From the NCBI RefSeq assembly GCF_002850255.1, contig NZ_CP022522.1:686097-750096 (forward strand): 64,000 nt of DNA, written 5' to 3'. Position 1 is the first letter of the stretch. Every line of letters begins with the position of its first letter. The translations under genes were made by a program, and so were the position numbers. Positions 37,438 to 46,659 of the stretch are shown here, one piece after another. The notes under the pieces are model-generated. The model had not been told where the DNA came from. It did not search any database and saw only the letters and a program-made list of their open reading frames with translations. This DNA is from Pseudoalteromonas sp. NC201. GTDB taxonomy: Bacteria; Pseudomonadota; Gammaproteobacteria; Enterobacterales; Alteromonadaceae.

Positions 37438-38556
37438 ATGTTTTCAGAACCACCTATAAAGCGTAGAAAATCAACAAGGATCTATGTCGGTAATGTGCCT
37501 ATTGGTGATGGCGCACCGATAGCAGTACAGTCTATGACGAACACCAATACTCTAGATGTTGATGCGACGGTGGCACAAATTAAAGCTATCCAAGACGCCG
37601 GAGCGGATATTGTCCGTGTTTCTGTGCCGACAATGGATGCAGCTGAAGCATTCAAAAGCATTAAAGAGCAAGTAGATATTCCACTCGTTACGGATATTCA
37701 CTTCGATTATCGTATTGCATTACAAGTGGCTAAGTACGGTGCCGATTGTTTGCGGATAAACCCTGGGAATATTGGCAGTGAAGACCGTATTCGTGCAGTG
37801 ATTGACGCGGCGGGTGAGCACAATATCCCAATTCGTATTGGTGTGAATGGCGGCTCACTAGAGCGCGATTTGCAAGAAAAGTATGGTGAACCAACACCTG
37901 AAGCTTTGCTTGAGTCTGCGATGCGACATGTCGAAATTCTTCAGCGTCATAACTTTGATCAGTTTAAAGTCTCGGTAAAAGCTTCCGACGTGTTCTTAGC
38001 CGTTGGCGCTTATCGTTTATTGGCAAAAGAAATCGACCAACCTCTGCATCTTGGGATCACCGAAGCGGGTGGTTTTAGAGCCGGTTCGGTTAAATCGGCA
38101 GTTGGTCTAGGGATGTTACTTGCTGAAGGGATTGGTGATACATTACGTGTTTCACTTGCGGCTGATCCGGTGCAAGAAATCAAAGTGGGTTTTGATATTC
38201 TAAAGTCACTGCGAATTCGCTCGCGCGGCATTAATTTTATTGCTTGCCCCAGTTGTTCACGCCAAGAGTTTGATGTAGTGAATACGATGAATCAGCTGGA
38301 AGAGCGATTAGAAGATATCGTCACGCCAATTTCGGTGTCTGTGATTGGCTGCGTGGTCAATGGTCCTGGTGAAGCACTCGTCAGTGACTTAGGTCTTGCT
38401 GGCGCAAATCGCCGTTCAGGTCTTTATATCAATGGCGAGCGCCAAAAAACACGGATTGATAATGATGATATCGTTGCTCAATTAGAATCTCAGATCCGAG
38501 AATATGTAGATAAAAAAGAAAGCGAAGAAAAAATCGATGTAAAAATCATCGACTGA
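37438..38556 (+). CDS. ispG: 4-hydroxy-3-methylbut-2-enyl diphosphate synthase IspG
   Basis: This 372-residue iron-sulfur enzyme makes HMBPP from MEcPP in the MEP isoprenoid pathway. It opens [20 protein letters not shown], with the TIM-barrel motif [14 protein letters not shown]. The [4Fe-4S] ligands are in [11 protein letters not shown] and [10 protein letters not shown], plus the downstream Glu. Length is standard. It sits 5 bp after rodZ. A 178-bp gap with weak hairpins (for example GCGAA/TTCGC at 38580-38591) separates it from hisS, so hisS may have its own promoter. Confidence 0.97.
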   Translation: MFSEPPIKRRKSTRIYVGNVPIGDGAPIAVQSMTNTNTLDVDATVAQIKAIQDAGADIVRVSVPTMDAAEAFKSIKEQVDIPLVTDIHFDYRIALQVAKYGADCLRINPGNIGSEDRIRAVIDAAGEHNIPIRIGVNGGSLERDLQEKYGEPTPEALLESAMRHVEILQRHNFDQFKVSVKASDVFLAVGAYRLLAKEIDQPLHLGITEAGGFRAGSVKSAVGLGMLLAEGIGDTLRVSLAADPVQEIKVGFDILKSLRIRSRGINFIACPSCSRQEFDVVNTMNQLEERLEDIVTPISVSVIGCVVNGPGEALVSDLGLAGANRRSGLYINGERQKTRIDNDDIVAQLESQIREYVDKKESEEKIDVKIID

Positions 38557-38734
38557 TACCGGCGTAATCGTTAAGATAAGCGAATTTTCGCGCTTTCTCA
38601 CGGCGTGCTAAACTGCACGACGATAAATGGCATTAAAGAAATAAAACCAATGCGATGAGACTGTTTGAGCGTATTTAGTTAAAGGCTCAAGTAGTAGTAA
38701 ATCGATTGGTGACAAATTTAAGTTAGGGTTTTCA

Positions 38735-40012
38735 GTGACTAAACAACTTCAGGCAATCCGTGGAATGAATGATTGTCTGCCAGGTGACACGCAGGTCTGG
38801 CAGAAAGTAGAATCGGTGTTAAGAGACACAGTAGCGGCATTTGGCTATCAAGAGATCCGTTTTCCAATCGTTGAGTCGACCGATCTATTTAAGCGCTCTA
38901 TCGGTGAAGTGACCGATATCGTCGAAAAAGAGATGTATACCTTTGATGACCGTAATGGCGATAGCTTAACGCTACGTCCGGAAGGCACAGCTGTGTGCGT
39001 CCGTGCGGGTAATCAAAATGGTTTGCTATACAACCAAGAACAGCGCCTTTGGTACATGGGACCTATGTTCCGCCATGAAAGACCGCAAAAAGGCCGTTAC
39101 CGTCAATTCCATCAATTTGGTGTTGAAACCTTTGGTATGGCAACACCAGATATTGATGCCGAAGTGATCTTATTGACGGCGCGTCTATGGCAGCAATTTG
39201 GTATTCAAGACCATGTTAAGCTTGAGCTCAATTCTTTGGGGTCAAATGAAGCGCGTGCTGAATATCGTGATGCTCTGATTGCATATCTGGAGCAACACAA
39301 AGAAGCGCTTGATGAAGACAGTCTGCGCCGTATGTATAGCAATCCACTGCGCGTGTTAGATAGCAAAAACCCAGAGGTGCAAGCTGTACTGGTTGATGCA
39401 CCTAAGCTTTCTGAACACTTAGATGAAGAATCACGCGAACATTTTGCTAATTTGTGTGAACGTTTAGACGCAGCTGGCGTCGAATACCAAGTTAATGAAA
39501 AACTGGTACGTGGCTTAGATTACTACAACCGCACTGTATTTGAGTGGGTGACAACAAGCTTAGGTTCTCAAGGCACTGTATGTGCTGGCGGCCGCTACGA
39601 TGGCTTGGTTGAGCAGCTTGGCGGCAAAGCAACGCCAGCCGTTGGTTTTGCTATGGGTATCGAACGTTTAGTGTTGATGCTACAAACGCTGGAATGTGTG
39701 GGTGATATTCGTCGGAATGCTGACGTATACGTCGTTGCGATGGGTGACAAAGCGGCGATTCAAGCTCCTGTGGTTGCACAGCAATTACGAGATGATATTG
39801 CTGGCCTTCGCGTGATGGTTCATTGTGGCGGTGGCAACTTCAAGAAACAATTTAAGCGTGCAGATAAAAGCGATGCTGTTATTGCGCTAGTGCTAGGCGA
39901 AGATGAACTCGCTGAAGGCAAAGTGACAGTGAAGTATCTGCGTGAAGAGAAAGAACAAATCACCTTACCACTTGCAGAAGTAAAAACGCTGTTAGCAGAG
40001 CTGGTAGGCTAA
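38735..40012 (+). CDS. hisS: Histidyl-tRNA synthetase
   Basis: This class II synthetase charges tRNA-His. Motif 2 is in [19 protein letters not shown] and motif 3 in [13 protein letters not shown]. The histidine-specific motifs are [15 protein letters not shown] and [16 protein letters not shown]-terminal anticodon-binding domain lies at about 330-425. Length (425 aa) is usual. The GTG start at 38735 has AGGG six bases upstream. The downstream genes yfgM, bamB follow in a tight row. Confidence 0.97.
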   Translation: MTKQLQAIRGMNDCLPGDTQVWQKVESVLRDTVAAFGYQEIRFPIVESTDLFKRSIGEVTDIVEKEMYTFDDRNGDSLTLRPEGTAVCVRAGNQNGLLYNQEQRLWYMGPMFRHERPQKGRYRQFHQFGVETFGMATPDIDAEVILLTARLWQQFGIQDHVKLELNSLGSNEARAEYRDALIAYLEQHKEALDEDSLRRMYSNPLRVLDSKNPEVQAVLVDAPKLSEHLDEESREHFANLCERLDAAGVEYQVNEKLVRGLDYYNRTVFEWVTTSLGSQGTVCAGGRYDGLVEQLGGKATPAVGFAMGIERLVLMLQTLECVGDIRRNADVYVVAMGDKAAIQAPVVAQQLRDDIAGLRVMVHCGGGNFKKQFKRADKSDAVIALVLGEDELAEGKVTVKYLREEKEQITLPLAEVKTLLAELVG

Positions 40013-40021
40013 GAGGTTAGA

Positions 40022-40639
40022 ATGGAAATTTATTCAACAGAAGAACAACAAGCAGAAGCAATAAAACGATTTTTCCGTGAAAATGGTACAACGATTGTGG
40101 TTGGTGCTGTGCTTGGTTTAGGTGGTCTGTATGGCTGGAAAGCGTATAACCAAAGCCAGATCGATAGCGCAGAAGCAGCATCAGAAGCATACACTCAGGT
40201 TGTTGAAAGTGATGATGTACTAGCTAAAAGCGACGCTTTTGTTGCTGCAAATGCTGATTCTAACTACGCCGTGTTAGCGGCTTTCGTTGCTGCTAAAGAG
40301 GCAATCGACAAAGACGATCTTAAGCTAGCTGCAGAGAAGCTAACTTGGGCGGCTGATAATGTTGCTAACGCTGAGCTAAAAGCAACGGCTTTATTAAGAC
40401 TTGCACGTGTACAAGCGTCACAGTCTCAATACGAACAAGCACTGGCAACACTCGCTAAGCCTATGCCTGAAGCGTTTAAGGCTCAGCTTGCTGAGATCCA
40501 AGGTGATATTTACCTTGCTCAAGGAGATAAAGATAAAGCTCGAAGTGCTTATCAATCGGCACTAGAAGCAGCGGAAGGCAATAGCAACCCTATGCTGCAA
40601 ATTAAACTGGATGATCTTGCACAAAAGACAACGGTTTAA
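40022..40639 (+). CDS. yfgM: YfgM-family SecYEG ancillary subunit
   Basis: This 205-residue single-pass inner membrane protein opens MEIYSTEEQQAEAIKRFFRE and has one membrane helix at about residues 23-41 (TTIVVGAVLGLGGLYGW). The rest is a periplasmic TPR domain (about 45-205). In E. coli YfgM binds SecYEG with PpiD and helps outer-membrane and periplasmic proteins reach their chaperones. It lies between hisS and bamB, nine bases from each, in the usual gammaproteobacterial order. Confidence 0.93.
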   Translation: MEIYSTEEQQAEAIKRFFRENGTTIVVGAVLGLGGLYGWKAYNQSQIDSAEAASEAYTQVVESDDVLAKSDAFVAANADSNYAVLAAFVAAKEAIDKDDLKLAAEKLTWAADNVANAELKATALLRLARVQASQSQYEQALATLAKPMPEAFKAQLAEIQGDIYLAQGDKDKARSAYQSALEAAEGNSNPMLQIKLDDLAQKTTV

Positions 40640-40648
40640 GGAGTTGCC

Positions 40649-41830
40649 ATGAAGAAGTTAACGATGGCCTCATTGGCTTTATGTGTTGCAGCACTCACCG
40701 CTGGTTGTTCTTCTAGTGATGATGAAGAAGAGTTAAAGCTCCCTGAGATCAACAATCAATTCGACGCCTCTGTGGTTTGGCAAGAAGGGATTGGTGACGG
40801 GGTTGAGCACTACTTTTCGCGTTTATCTCCAACAAGCTACCAAAGCACTGTTTTTGCAGCTGCCCGTGAAGGTATAGTGACAGCATTTGATGCACAAACA
40901 GGTAAAGAAAAGTGGCAAGTTGATGTTCGTGAGAATACCAACTTTTGGCCATGGGAAGACAGCGACAGTGCGAAGCTGTCAGGTGGGATCACACAAGCTT
41001 ATGGTAAACTCTATGTTGGCTCTGAACACGGGCAGGTTTTTGCGCTTGACCGTGAAACCGGCGAAATAGTTTGGCGTAAGTCGGTACCAGGTGAAGCGCT
41101 GTCAGCGCCAGCTGCAGGCGATGGTCTTCTTTACGTTAACTTAGGTTCAGGCAAGCTGGTTGCGCTACACCCAGATACAGGTGAAGAGCGTTGGCACTAT
41201 GAGCAAGAAGTCCCTGCGCTGACATTACGTGGTTTAAGCTCACCAACCAGCGCGAATGGTGGCGTATTGGTTGGCGAAGAAAGTGGTAAGTTAACAGCAC
41301 TTATCGCTGAAAACGGTTTTACCGCATGGAGCTCGGATGTTGCAATTGCAAAAGGGGCTTCTGAGTTTGAACGTTTGGTGGATGTTGATACTAAACCTGT
41401 TGTAAGCGGCGCATATGTGTATTCTATCGCCTATAATGGTAAACTAGTTGCTATTGATGTGCGCAGCGGCAATGTCGTGTGGGATCGTGAGTACAGTAGT
41501 TACCGAGACCTTACACTCGATCTTGACGTAATTTATTTGGTTGATAGCGATGGTGTACTGTACGCACTAGACAAAAACTCAGGTATTGAACGTTGGACAC
41601 AACCAGCTCTACGCGGTTGGTATTTAACCGCTCCAACGGTTGCTGGCAACTACGTAGTGGTTGGCGATCAGGAAGGTAACTTACATTGGCTAGATAAGAG
41701 CTCTGGTGAGTTGGTATCGCGTACCGAGTTTGATAGTTCAGGTTTTTTCGTCGAACCGATTGTGGCCGATGGCAAAGTATTTGTTTACACGCGTGATGGT
41801 GAACTTAGCGCAGTTCAAATTCCGCAGTAA
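40649..41830 (+). CDS. bamB: Outer membrane assembly lipoprotein BamB
   Basis: This 393-residue lipoprotein of the BAM complex helps insert beta-barrel proteins into the outer membrane. It has a lipoprotein signal (residues 1-20, lipobox LTAGC). Eight PQQ-like beta-propeller blades follow, with repeated AFDAQTGKEKW, ALDRETGEIVW, ALHPDTGEERW and AIDVRSGNVVW. Asp after the lipobox is delayed by Ser residues, so outer membrane sorting is expected. It ends the hisS-yfgM-bamB run and is followed by a strong terminator. Confidence 0.96.
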   Translation: MKKLTMASLALCVAALTAGCSSSDDEEELKLPEINNQFDASVVWQEGIGDGVEHYFSRLSPTSYQSTVFAAAREGIVTAFDAQTGKEKWQVDVRENTNFWPWEDSDSAKLSGGITQAYGKLYVGSEHGQVFALDRETGEIVWRKSVPGEALSAPAAGDGLLYVNLGSGKLVALHPDTGEERWHYEQEVPALTLRGLSSPTSANGGVLVGEESGKLTALIAENGFTAWSSDVAIAKGASEFERLVDVDTKPVVSGAYVYSIAYNGKLVAIDVRSGNVVWDREYSSYRDLTLDLDVIYLVDSDGVLYALDKNSGIERWTQPALRGWYLTAPTVAGNYVVVGDQEGNLHWLDKSSGELVSRTEFDSSGFFVEPIVADGKVFVYTRDGELSAVQIPQ

Positions 41831-41857
41831 CTTTCTGAATTTTTAGATTTTTTATGG

Positions 41858-41881
41858 GGCTTCGCTTTTGCGAAGCCTTTT
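41858..41881 (+). terminator. Terminator of bamB
   Basis: GGCTTCGC and GCGAAGCC form an 8-bp stem with a TTTT loop, followed by TTTTGTTG. Confidence 0.92.
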
Positions 41882-41904
41882 GTTGTTTATAAAAGAGGTA
41901 GTCT

Positions 41905-43374
41905 ATGCTTCCTGTGATCGCTCTGGTTGGGCGACCTAATGTGGGTAAATCCACACTGTTTAATCGTTTAACACGTACTCGTGACGCGTTAGTTGCTGAC
42001 TTTCCGGGTCTGACTCGCGACCGTAAATACGGCCAAGCAAACTATGAAGGCTACGAGTTTATTGTGGTAGACACGGGTGGTATCGATGGCTCTGAAGAAG
42101 GCATTGAAACTGAAATGGCCGAGCAGTCGCTGCTTGCAATTGAAGAAGCGGATATTGTGCTATTTTTGGTGGATGCGCGCGCAGGTATGACGGTTGCTGA
42201 TCAAGCTATCGCGCAGCACCTTCGTAAACAACAGAAGAATTGCTTTGTTGTCGCCAATAAAACGGATGGTATTGATGCTGACTCCAACTGTGCTGAGTTT
42301 TACCAGCTGGCGCTTGGTGACGTTCAACAGATCGCCGCTGCGCATGGTCGTGGTGTTACTCAATTATTAGAGTTGACGCTACAACCGATTATCGCTGAAC
42401 TTACGGCTCAAGATGAAGAGCTTGAGCATGATGATGAAGATATCGCCGAGCTTTACCTTGAAGGTGAAGAAGCCGAAGACGGCAAAACGGGTTTTGAAGA
42501 CAAGCCTGTTAAACTCGCGATTATCGGTCGTCCAAATGTAGGTAAGTCAACACTAACTAACCGTATTTTAGGTGAAGACCGCGTTATCGTTTACGATATG
42601 CCGGGTACAACACGCGATTCAATTTACATTCCAATGACGCGCAATGATAAAGAATACGTGTTAATCGACACCGCCGGTGTACGTAAGCGTAAGAAAGTCA
42701 GCGATGTCGTAGAGAAATTCTCGGTTATCAAAACCCTGCAAGCGATTGAAGATGCCAACGTGGTATTGCTCGTTGTAGACGCGCGCGAGGGGATCTCAGA
42801 TCAAGACTTGAGTCTACTTGGTTTTGCACTAAATGCGGGTCGCTCGTTGGTTATTGCGGTAAACAAATGGGATGGTCTTGATGACTATGTCAAAGAGCGT
42901 ATCAAAACTGAGCTAGACAGACGCTTGGGCTTTGTTGATTTTGCTCGTCTGCACTTTATTAGCGCATTACATGGTACAGGTGTTGGTCACTTGTTTGAGT
43001 CGATTGACGAAGCTTATGAATCAGCGACTAAGCGAGTAAGTACGGCAATGTTACGTCGTATTATGGATATGGCTCAGGCGGATCACCAGCCACCATTGGT
43101 TCGTGGACGCCGTGTGAAGCTTAAGTACGCACACGCAGGTGGTTATAACCCGCCGCGTATTGTTATCCACGGCAATATGGTGCATGAACTGCCAGATAGC
43201 TATAAGCGCTATTTGATGAACTACTATCGTAAAGCGCTTAACGTAATGGGTACGCCGATTAAGATTGAATTCCGCGAAGGGGATAACCCTTACGCTGGTC
43301 GTTCAAACAAAATGACGCTATCGCAAAAGCGTAAGCTTCGTGCATTTGCAAAAGAAAACCGCAATAAGTCGTAA
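41905..43374 (+). CDS. der: Ribosome assembly GTPase Der (EngA)
   Basis: This 489-residue protein has two tandem GTPase domains and a C-terminal KH-like domain, as only Der has. The first P-loop is [12 protein letters not shown] (about residues 8-19), with DTGG; the second is [12 protein letters not shown], with [19 protein letters not shown]. An acidic linker (about 165-185, rich in Glu and Asp) separates them. The KH-like domain covers about 380-470. It is needed for 50S subunit assembly. A terminator separates it from bamB, so it probably has its own promoter. Confidence 0.97.
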   Translation: MLPVIALVGRPNVGKSTLFNRLTRTRDALVADFPGLTRDRKYGQANYEGYEFIVVDTGGIDGSEEGIETEMAEQSLLAIEEADIVLFLVDARAGMTVADQAIAQHLRKQQKNCFVVANKTDGIDADSNCAEFYQLALGDVQQIAAAHGRGVTQLLELTLQPIIAELTAQDEELEHDDEDIAELYLEGEEAEDGKTGFEDKPVKLAIIGRPNVGKSTLTNRILGEDRVIVYDMPGTTRDSIYIPMTRNDKEYVLIDTAGVRKRKKVSDVVEKFSVIKTLQAIEDANVVLLVVDAREGISDQDLSLLGFALNAGRSLVIAVNKWDGLDDYVKERIKTELDRRLGFVDFARLHFISALHGTGVGHLFESIDEAYESATKRVSTAMLRRIMDMAQADHQPPLVRGRRVKLKYAHAGGYNPPRIVIHGNMVHELPDSYKRYLMNYYRKALNVMGTPIKIEFREGDNPYAGRSNKMTLSQKRKLRAFAKENRNKS

Positions 43375-43393
43375 GGCTTTTTGCGGGAATTAT

Positions 43394-43425
43394 AGCTCGA
43401 CACTATCTGGTGGGTGTGTCGAGCT
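43394..43425. terminator. Hairpin downstream of der
   Basis: AGCTCGACAC and GTGTCGAGCT form a perfect 10-bp stem with a 12-nt loop, 20 bp after the der stop. There is no U-tract on either strand, so it may protect the 3' end of the transcript instead of terminating it. Confidence 0.5.
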
Positions 43426-43578
43426 GAACATAAGTTCCATATCTATCCAATCAACTCCTTTTCCACATTCGACTATATTTAACTTTAACCCTGAACTCTC
43501 TCGCTTTGTTTTACCTTGCCCAACATTTGTGCTTAAGTTATAAATAGTTACATTAGGTTTATTGATAGTGAGGCTTAG

Positions 43579-43965
43579 GTGTTTGCTAAAACGGTGATTT
43601 ATGTAGAAAGTGTTGAGGAAGTGCTGGATTTTTACTATCAAGCATTTGGCTTGAGCACTTTTGATATGACCGATGAAGGGGATTATGGTGAGTTAGACAC
43701 AGGAGAAGTGAAACTCGCCTTTGCCAGTCACCCATTAGCCCAATCACAGTTTAGGCAAGACTATATTCGTTGCCATCCTAAACAGCCTGCACTTGGGTTT
43801 GAAATTACCATAAGCTGTGAAAATGTCCCTGAATGCTATGATAAGGCGGTAGCCGCAGGGGCTGAGCCATTAAGCTCACCAAACCAAAAGGGCAGAGTAA
43901 CACAAGCTTATGTAAGAGCCATTGAAGGGACTTTAATTGCTTTGGTGTCAAAGCCGGGTGAATAG
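43579..43965 (+). CDS. VOC-family (glyoxalase-like) protein
   Basis: This 128-residue protein has the vicinal oxygen chelate fold, made of two beta-alpha-beta-beta-beta modules: VIYVESVEEVLDFYYQAFGL at the start and ALGFEITISCENVPECYDKA in the second. Glu in the second half (RAIEGTLIALVS) could be a metal ligand, but a full metal site is not evident. Relatives include glyoxalases and antibiotic-binding proteins; this one's substrate is unknown. The GTG start has GAGG a few bases upstream. It stands alone. Confidence 0.8.
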   Translation: MFAKTVIYVESVEEVLDFYYQAFGLSTFDMTDEGDYGELDTGEVKLAFASHPLAQSQFRQDYIRCHPKQPALGFEITISCENVPECYDKAVAAGAEPLSSPNQKGRVTQAYVRAIEGTLIALVSKPGE

Positions 43966-44008
43966 CGGCACTCACGAAGGATGAGCGCCACTTTGATGCG
44001 GTGTGCTT

Positions 44009-44368
44009 TTATTCGATATCGACAAGTAGTCTAGCAAGACCAACGGGCTCGATTTCAACACAAACGTTGTCATCATTCCAGTTTAGACCAACGAGTGCAT
44101 CATCTTCTTTTAGGTCGAGTACCCATTCGTCAAGAAAACTTTCAACATCAATACTCATCGGTGAAAACTCACTCCACTCGTCGCGACATTGAGCTTGCGC
44201 TTTTTCTTCACTATCCCACAGCAATAACACATCTGTCTCGTCAAACTGGTTAGAGTCAACCACAACCATGCCACCGTCATCAGAGCTAAGTGCCCAAACG
44301 CTTTCAGTATTTTTTACTTGCTCAATAAACTCACTGACTTCTGAGCCAATTTCTTCTTCATTCATCAT
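44009..44368 (-). CDS. DUF2750 family protein
   Basis: The acidic 119-residue protein fits the DUF2750 family (VWALSSDDGGMVVVDSNQFD, LLLWDSEEKAQAQCRDEW, DLKEDDALVGLNWNDDNVCV), which has no known function. The frame could begin at a TTG at 44380 that overlaps the upstream gene, but ATG 44368 is more natural. It follows the GST gene by 8 bp and is probably cotranscribed with it. It has no signal or membrane segment. Confidence 0.75.
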   Translation of the reverse strand: MMNEEEIGSEVSEFIEQVKNTESVWALSSDDGGMVVVDSNQFDETDVLLLWDSEEKAQAQCRDEWSEFSPMSIDVESFLDEWVLDLKEDDALVGLNWNDDNVCVEIEPVGLARLLVDIE

Positions 44369-44376
44369 AGGTGTTC

Positions 44377-44955
44377 TCAATTTCGTGGATCAGTTTGCTG
44401 GGCGATTGCTTGGCTTTGCCAACGGCCATGAAATGCCATTAGGTTGGTGTAATCGCTCAGGTCGACGAGTTCTCTAAATAGAACCCAATCAATAAGGCAG
44501 TATAAACTGATTTGGAGATAATCACAGTGTAAAAACTCTTCTGTCACACACTCTTCATTGAGATAGTGCAGGGTATGACCAATTCGTTCCCGCTGTAGAT
44601 TAAAAAATAGTTTATCTTGTTCAATATCAAAACCTGAGCGCTTGCTAAGTAACAGTTCTACCAAAGAATCATTACAGGCATTGATAAGGATCAGCCAATT
44701 TTCTTGATCCCAACTGGGAAATGGAAGTTGATGTTTTTCACGGAGATAGCGAACAATCAGATTGGAATCACAAATAAGTTGTGCATCGTCAATTAAAAAT
44801 GGGATCTTACGGGCAGGATTATGGCGAATAAGTTCGTCATGGCCTGCTTCGGAAAATATATCTATATGCTGGTAGCTCATTGGGAGCTGTTTAGCCGCGG
44901 CCCACATTCTAATTCGACGGGCGTATGGACTGGTGTTCGAACCGATAAGTTTCAT
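44377..44955 (-). CDS. Glutathione S-transferase family protein
   Basis: The 192-residue protein has a thioredoxin-like N-terminal domain, opening MKLIGSNTSPYARRIRMWAA, with the glutathione-binding cis-Pro and Ser motif in KIPFLIDDAQLICDSNLIVR. The C-terminal helical domain covers about 85-190. The Ser in the active-site position (NTSPYAR) suggests the beta-like or YfcF/YibF class. Substrate is unknown. It lies upstream of the DUF2750 gene on the same strand. Confidence 0.87.
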   Translation of the reverse strand: MKLIGSNTSPYARRIRMWAAAKQLPMSYQHIDIFSEAGHDELIRHNPARKIPFLIDDAQLICDSNLIVRYLREKHQLPFPSWDQENWLILINACNDSLVELLLSKRSGFDIEQDKLFFNLQRERIGHTLHYLNEECVTEEFLHCDYLQISLYCLIDWVLFRELVDLSDYTNLMAFHGRWQSQAIAQQTDPRN

Positions 44956-45055
44956 GCCATCATTCCTTCAACTAAGTATCTTTTCGCTCATTTAGTAAAT
45001 GTAGCGAGTTGGTATTAAGGAATGATGGCGAAGTGATTAACTTTTCGCAAGCGAA

Positions 45056-45337
45056 TTAATCGCTACGACTGGTTACCTCAAGCAAGTGAAAACCAAACTG
45101 CGTTTGCACTGGCCCTTGTACTTGATTGATTGGGGCTGAAAAAACCACTTTATCGAATTCAGGCACCATCATGCCTGGTCCGAACTCACCTAGCGCACCA
45201 CCATCTTGGCCCGACGGGCAATTGGAGTACTGCTTTGCGATTTCTGCGAAATCTTCCCCTGCTGCAATGCGTTCTTTGAGCTCCATGCATTGCGCTTCAC
45301 TATCTACTAGGATGTGTCTTGCACTAGCGATTGCCAT
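45056..45337 (-). CDS. ppiC: Parvulin-type peptidyl-prolyl isomerase
   Basis: This 93-residue protein is a free-standing parvulin domain. It has ASARHILVDSEAQCMELKER, DFAEIAKQYSNCPSG, GGALGEFGPGMMVPEFDKVV and TQFGFHLLEV, and covers almost the same length as E. coli PpiC. There is no signal peptide, so it works in the cytoplasm as a small prolyl isomerase. It lies between the glutathione peroxidase and GST genes on the same strand, with no overlap. Confidence 0.95.
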   Translation of the reverse strand: MAIASARHILVDSEAQCMELKERIAAGEDFAEIAKQYSNCPSGQDGGALGEFGPGMMVPEFDKVVFSAPINQVQGPVQTQFGFHLLEVTSRSD

Positions 45338-45401
45338 AATTTCTCCGATGATTATTTATTATTCATACTTTATTCTAATCTAGGTACGTTAAAAAATCAG
45401 C

Positions 45402-45953
45402 TTATCTAGGCAAGAGTTTTTCAATTTCGCTAGTGAGCTCGTCAGACATAGGTTTAGTGCGACTGTTAAAGCGCTTGATTGTTTTCCGATCAGCTGACAC
45501 TAAGTATTTGTAAAAATTCCAATTTGGAGAGCTTGTTACTTCATTCAAATGTTGGAAAATGGGGTTAGCATCCGAGCCTCGAACTTCCGATGTAGCAAAC
45601 ATATTGAAGGTTACACCGTAGTTGATAAAGCATACTTTTGCAGTTTCCTTTTCGTCGTCTTCTTCTTGGAAAAAGTCATCTGAGGGAAAACCAAGTACAA
45701 CAAGGCCTTTATCTTGATATTTTTGATGTAGTTGCTCAAGCCCTTCAAACTGACCTGTAAATCCACAGTTACTGGCTGTATTTACGATGAGAAGCGGTTT
45801 GTCTTTAAATTCACATAGATTAAGTGAGTCATCAGAACGCAGTTTTCGCAGCTCAACATTGGTAAAATCATTACAGCTGGATGTCTTTGCATACGCGTTA
45901 CTCGAGATTAGGAAACCGAGCGCTAAGCTCAGAATCGAAAGACTTTTTATCAT
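45402..45953 (-). CDS. Periplasmic glutathione peroxidase-like protein
   Basis: This 183-residue protein has a signal peptide (about residues 1-22, ending SNAYA) and a glutathione/thioredoxin peroxidase fold. The peroxidatic Cys is in NTASNCGFTGQFEGL, and the conserved Trp and Asn are in WNFYKYLVS; the Gln is not in its usual place (FPSDDFFQEE replaces the NQF motif). It probably reduces peroxides in the periplasm, with thioredoxin-like donors. A longer reading from 46070 would overlap the divergent GNAT gene and lose the signal peptide; ATG 45953 has AAGGAAAG well placed upstream. Confidence 0.85.
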   Translation of the reverse strand: MIKSLSILSLALGFLISSNAYAKTSSCNDFTNVELRKLRSDDSLNLCEFKDKPLLIVNTASNCGFTGQFEGLEQLHQKYQDKGLVVLGFPSDDFFQEEDDEKETAKVCFINYGVTFNMFATSEVRGSDANPIFQHLNEVTSSPNWNFYKYLVSADRKTIKRFNSRTKPMSDELTSEIEKLLPR

Positions 45954-46020
45954 CAGTGCTTTCCTTTTATTTATGTTATCTCTTATGATACGAAAATATT
46001 CGTTACCTTGATCAGCTTTC

Positions 46021-46509
46021 ATGAATATTAGACTCGCTAAACCGCATGACCTTTGCGCCATAGTTGCCATTTACAACGAAACGATACCGAGCCGCCAAGT
46101 CACCGCGGATACGGAGCCCGTAAGCGTAGCACAAAAGCAAAGTTGGTTCGCCGCACATACGCAAAATCGCCCAATTTATGTGGTAGAGCTGGCGGAAAAG
46201 GTGATAGCGTGGATAAGCTTTAGCAGCTTTTATGGACGTCCTGCCTACGATGGCACGGCTGAGGTGAGTATCTATCTTGCAAAAACGGCACAAGGCCAAG
46301 GATTAGGTAGCAAACTTATGGACTTTGCAGAGCAGCAAGCGCCAAGCTTGTTTATTACAACGCTACTAGGCTTTATTTTTTCTCATAATCTCCCCAGTAT
46401 CCGCTTGTTTGAAAAACACGGTTATAAAAAGTGGGGAGAATTACCCAACGTCGCGGTCATGGATGGTAATCACTATAGCTTGACGATTTTGGGCAAATCT
46501 CTCGCATAG
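46021..46509 (+). CDS. GNAT-family N-acetyltransferase (phosphinothricin acetyltransferase-like)
   Basis: The 162-residue protein opens MNIRLAKPHDLCAIVAIYNE and has the acetyl-CoA-binding motif AQGQGLGSKLMDFAEQQA (about residues 95-112) and NLPSIRLFEKHGYKKWGEL near the end. The set is typical of phosphinothricin/methionine sulfoximine acetyltransferases. It should acetylate an amino group of a small amine or amino acid analogue; the exact substrate is unknown. The ribosome binding site is weak. It is divergent from the peroxidase gene. Confidence 0.85.
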   Translation: MNIRLAKPHDLCAIVAIYNETIPSRQVTADTEPVSVAQKQSWFAAHTQNRPIYVVELAEKVIAWISFSSFYGRPAYDGTAEVSIYLAKTAQGQGLGSKLMDFAEQQAPSLFITTLLGFIFSHNLPSIRLFEKHGYKKWGELPNVAVMDGNHYSLTILGKSLA

Positions 46510-46659
46510 CTTTATACGCCGTTGCTCTTTGCTGTTTGAATTTTTTTCGCTGCGTGAATTAGACCGTGGCGTCAAACATATCAAAATAGTGCTATTTTTT
46601 AGCGTCTTGTGATTCTTCTACTAAACTGGATCTCAGAATTATCGGTAAAGGATCTGGTT

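Noticed and set aside
38557..38734. An attenuator or T-box-like leader of hisS
   Set aside because: Only weak short stems are seen, with no leader peptide rich in His and no T-box elements.
45954..46070. N-terminal extension of the glutathione peroxidase gene to 46070
   Set aside because: It would bury the signal peptide and overlap the start of the GNAT gene; ATG 45953 has a proper ribosome binding site.
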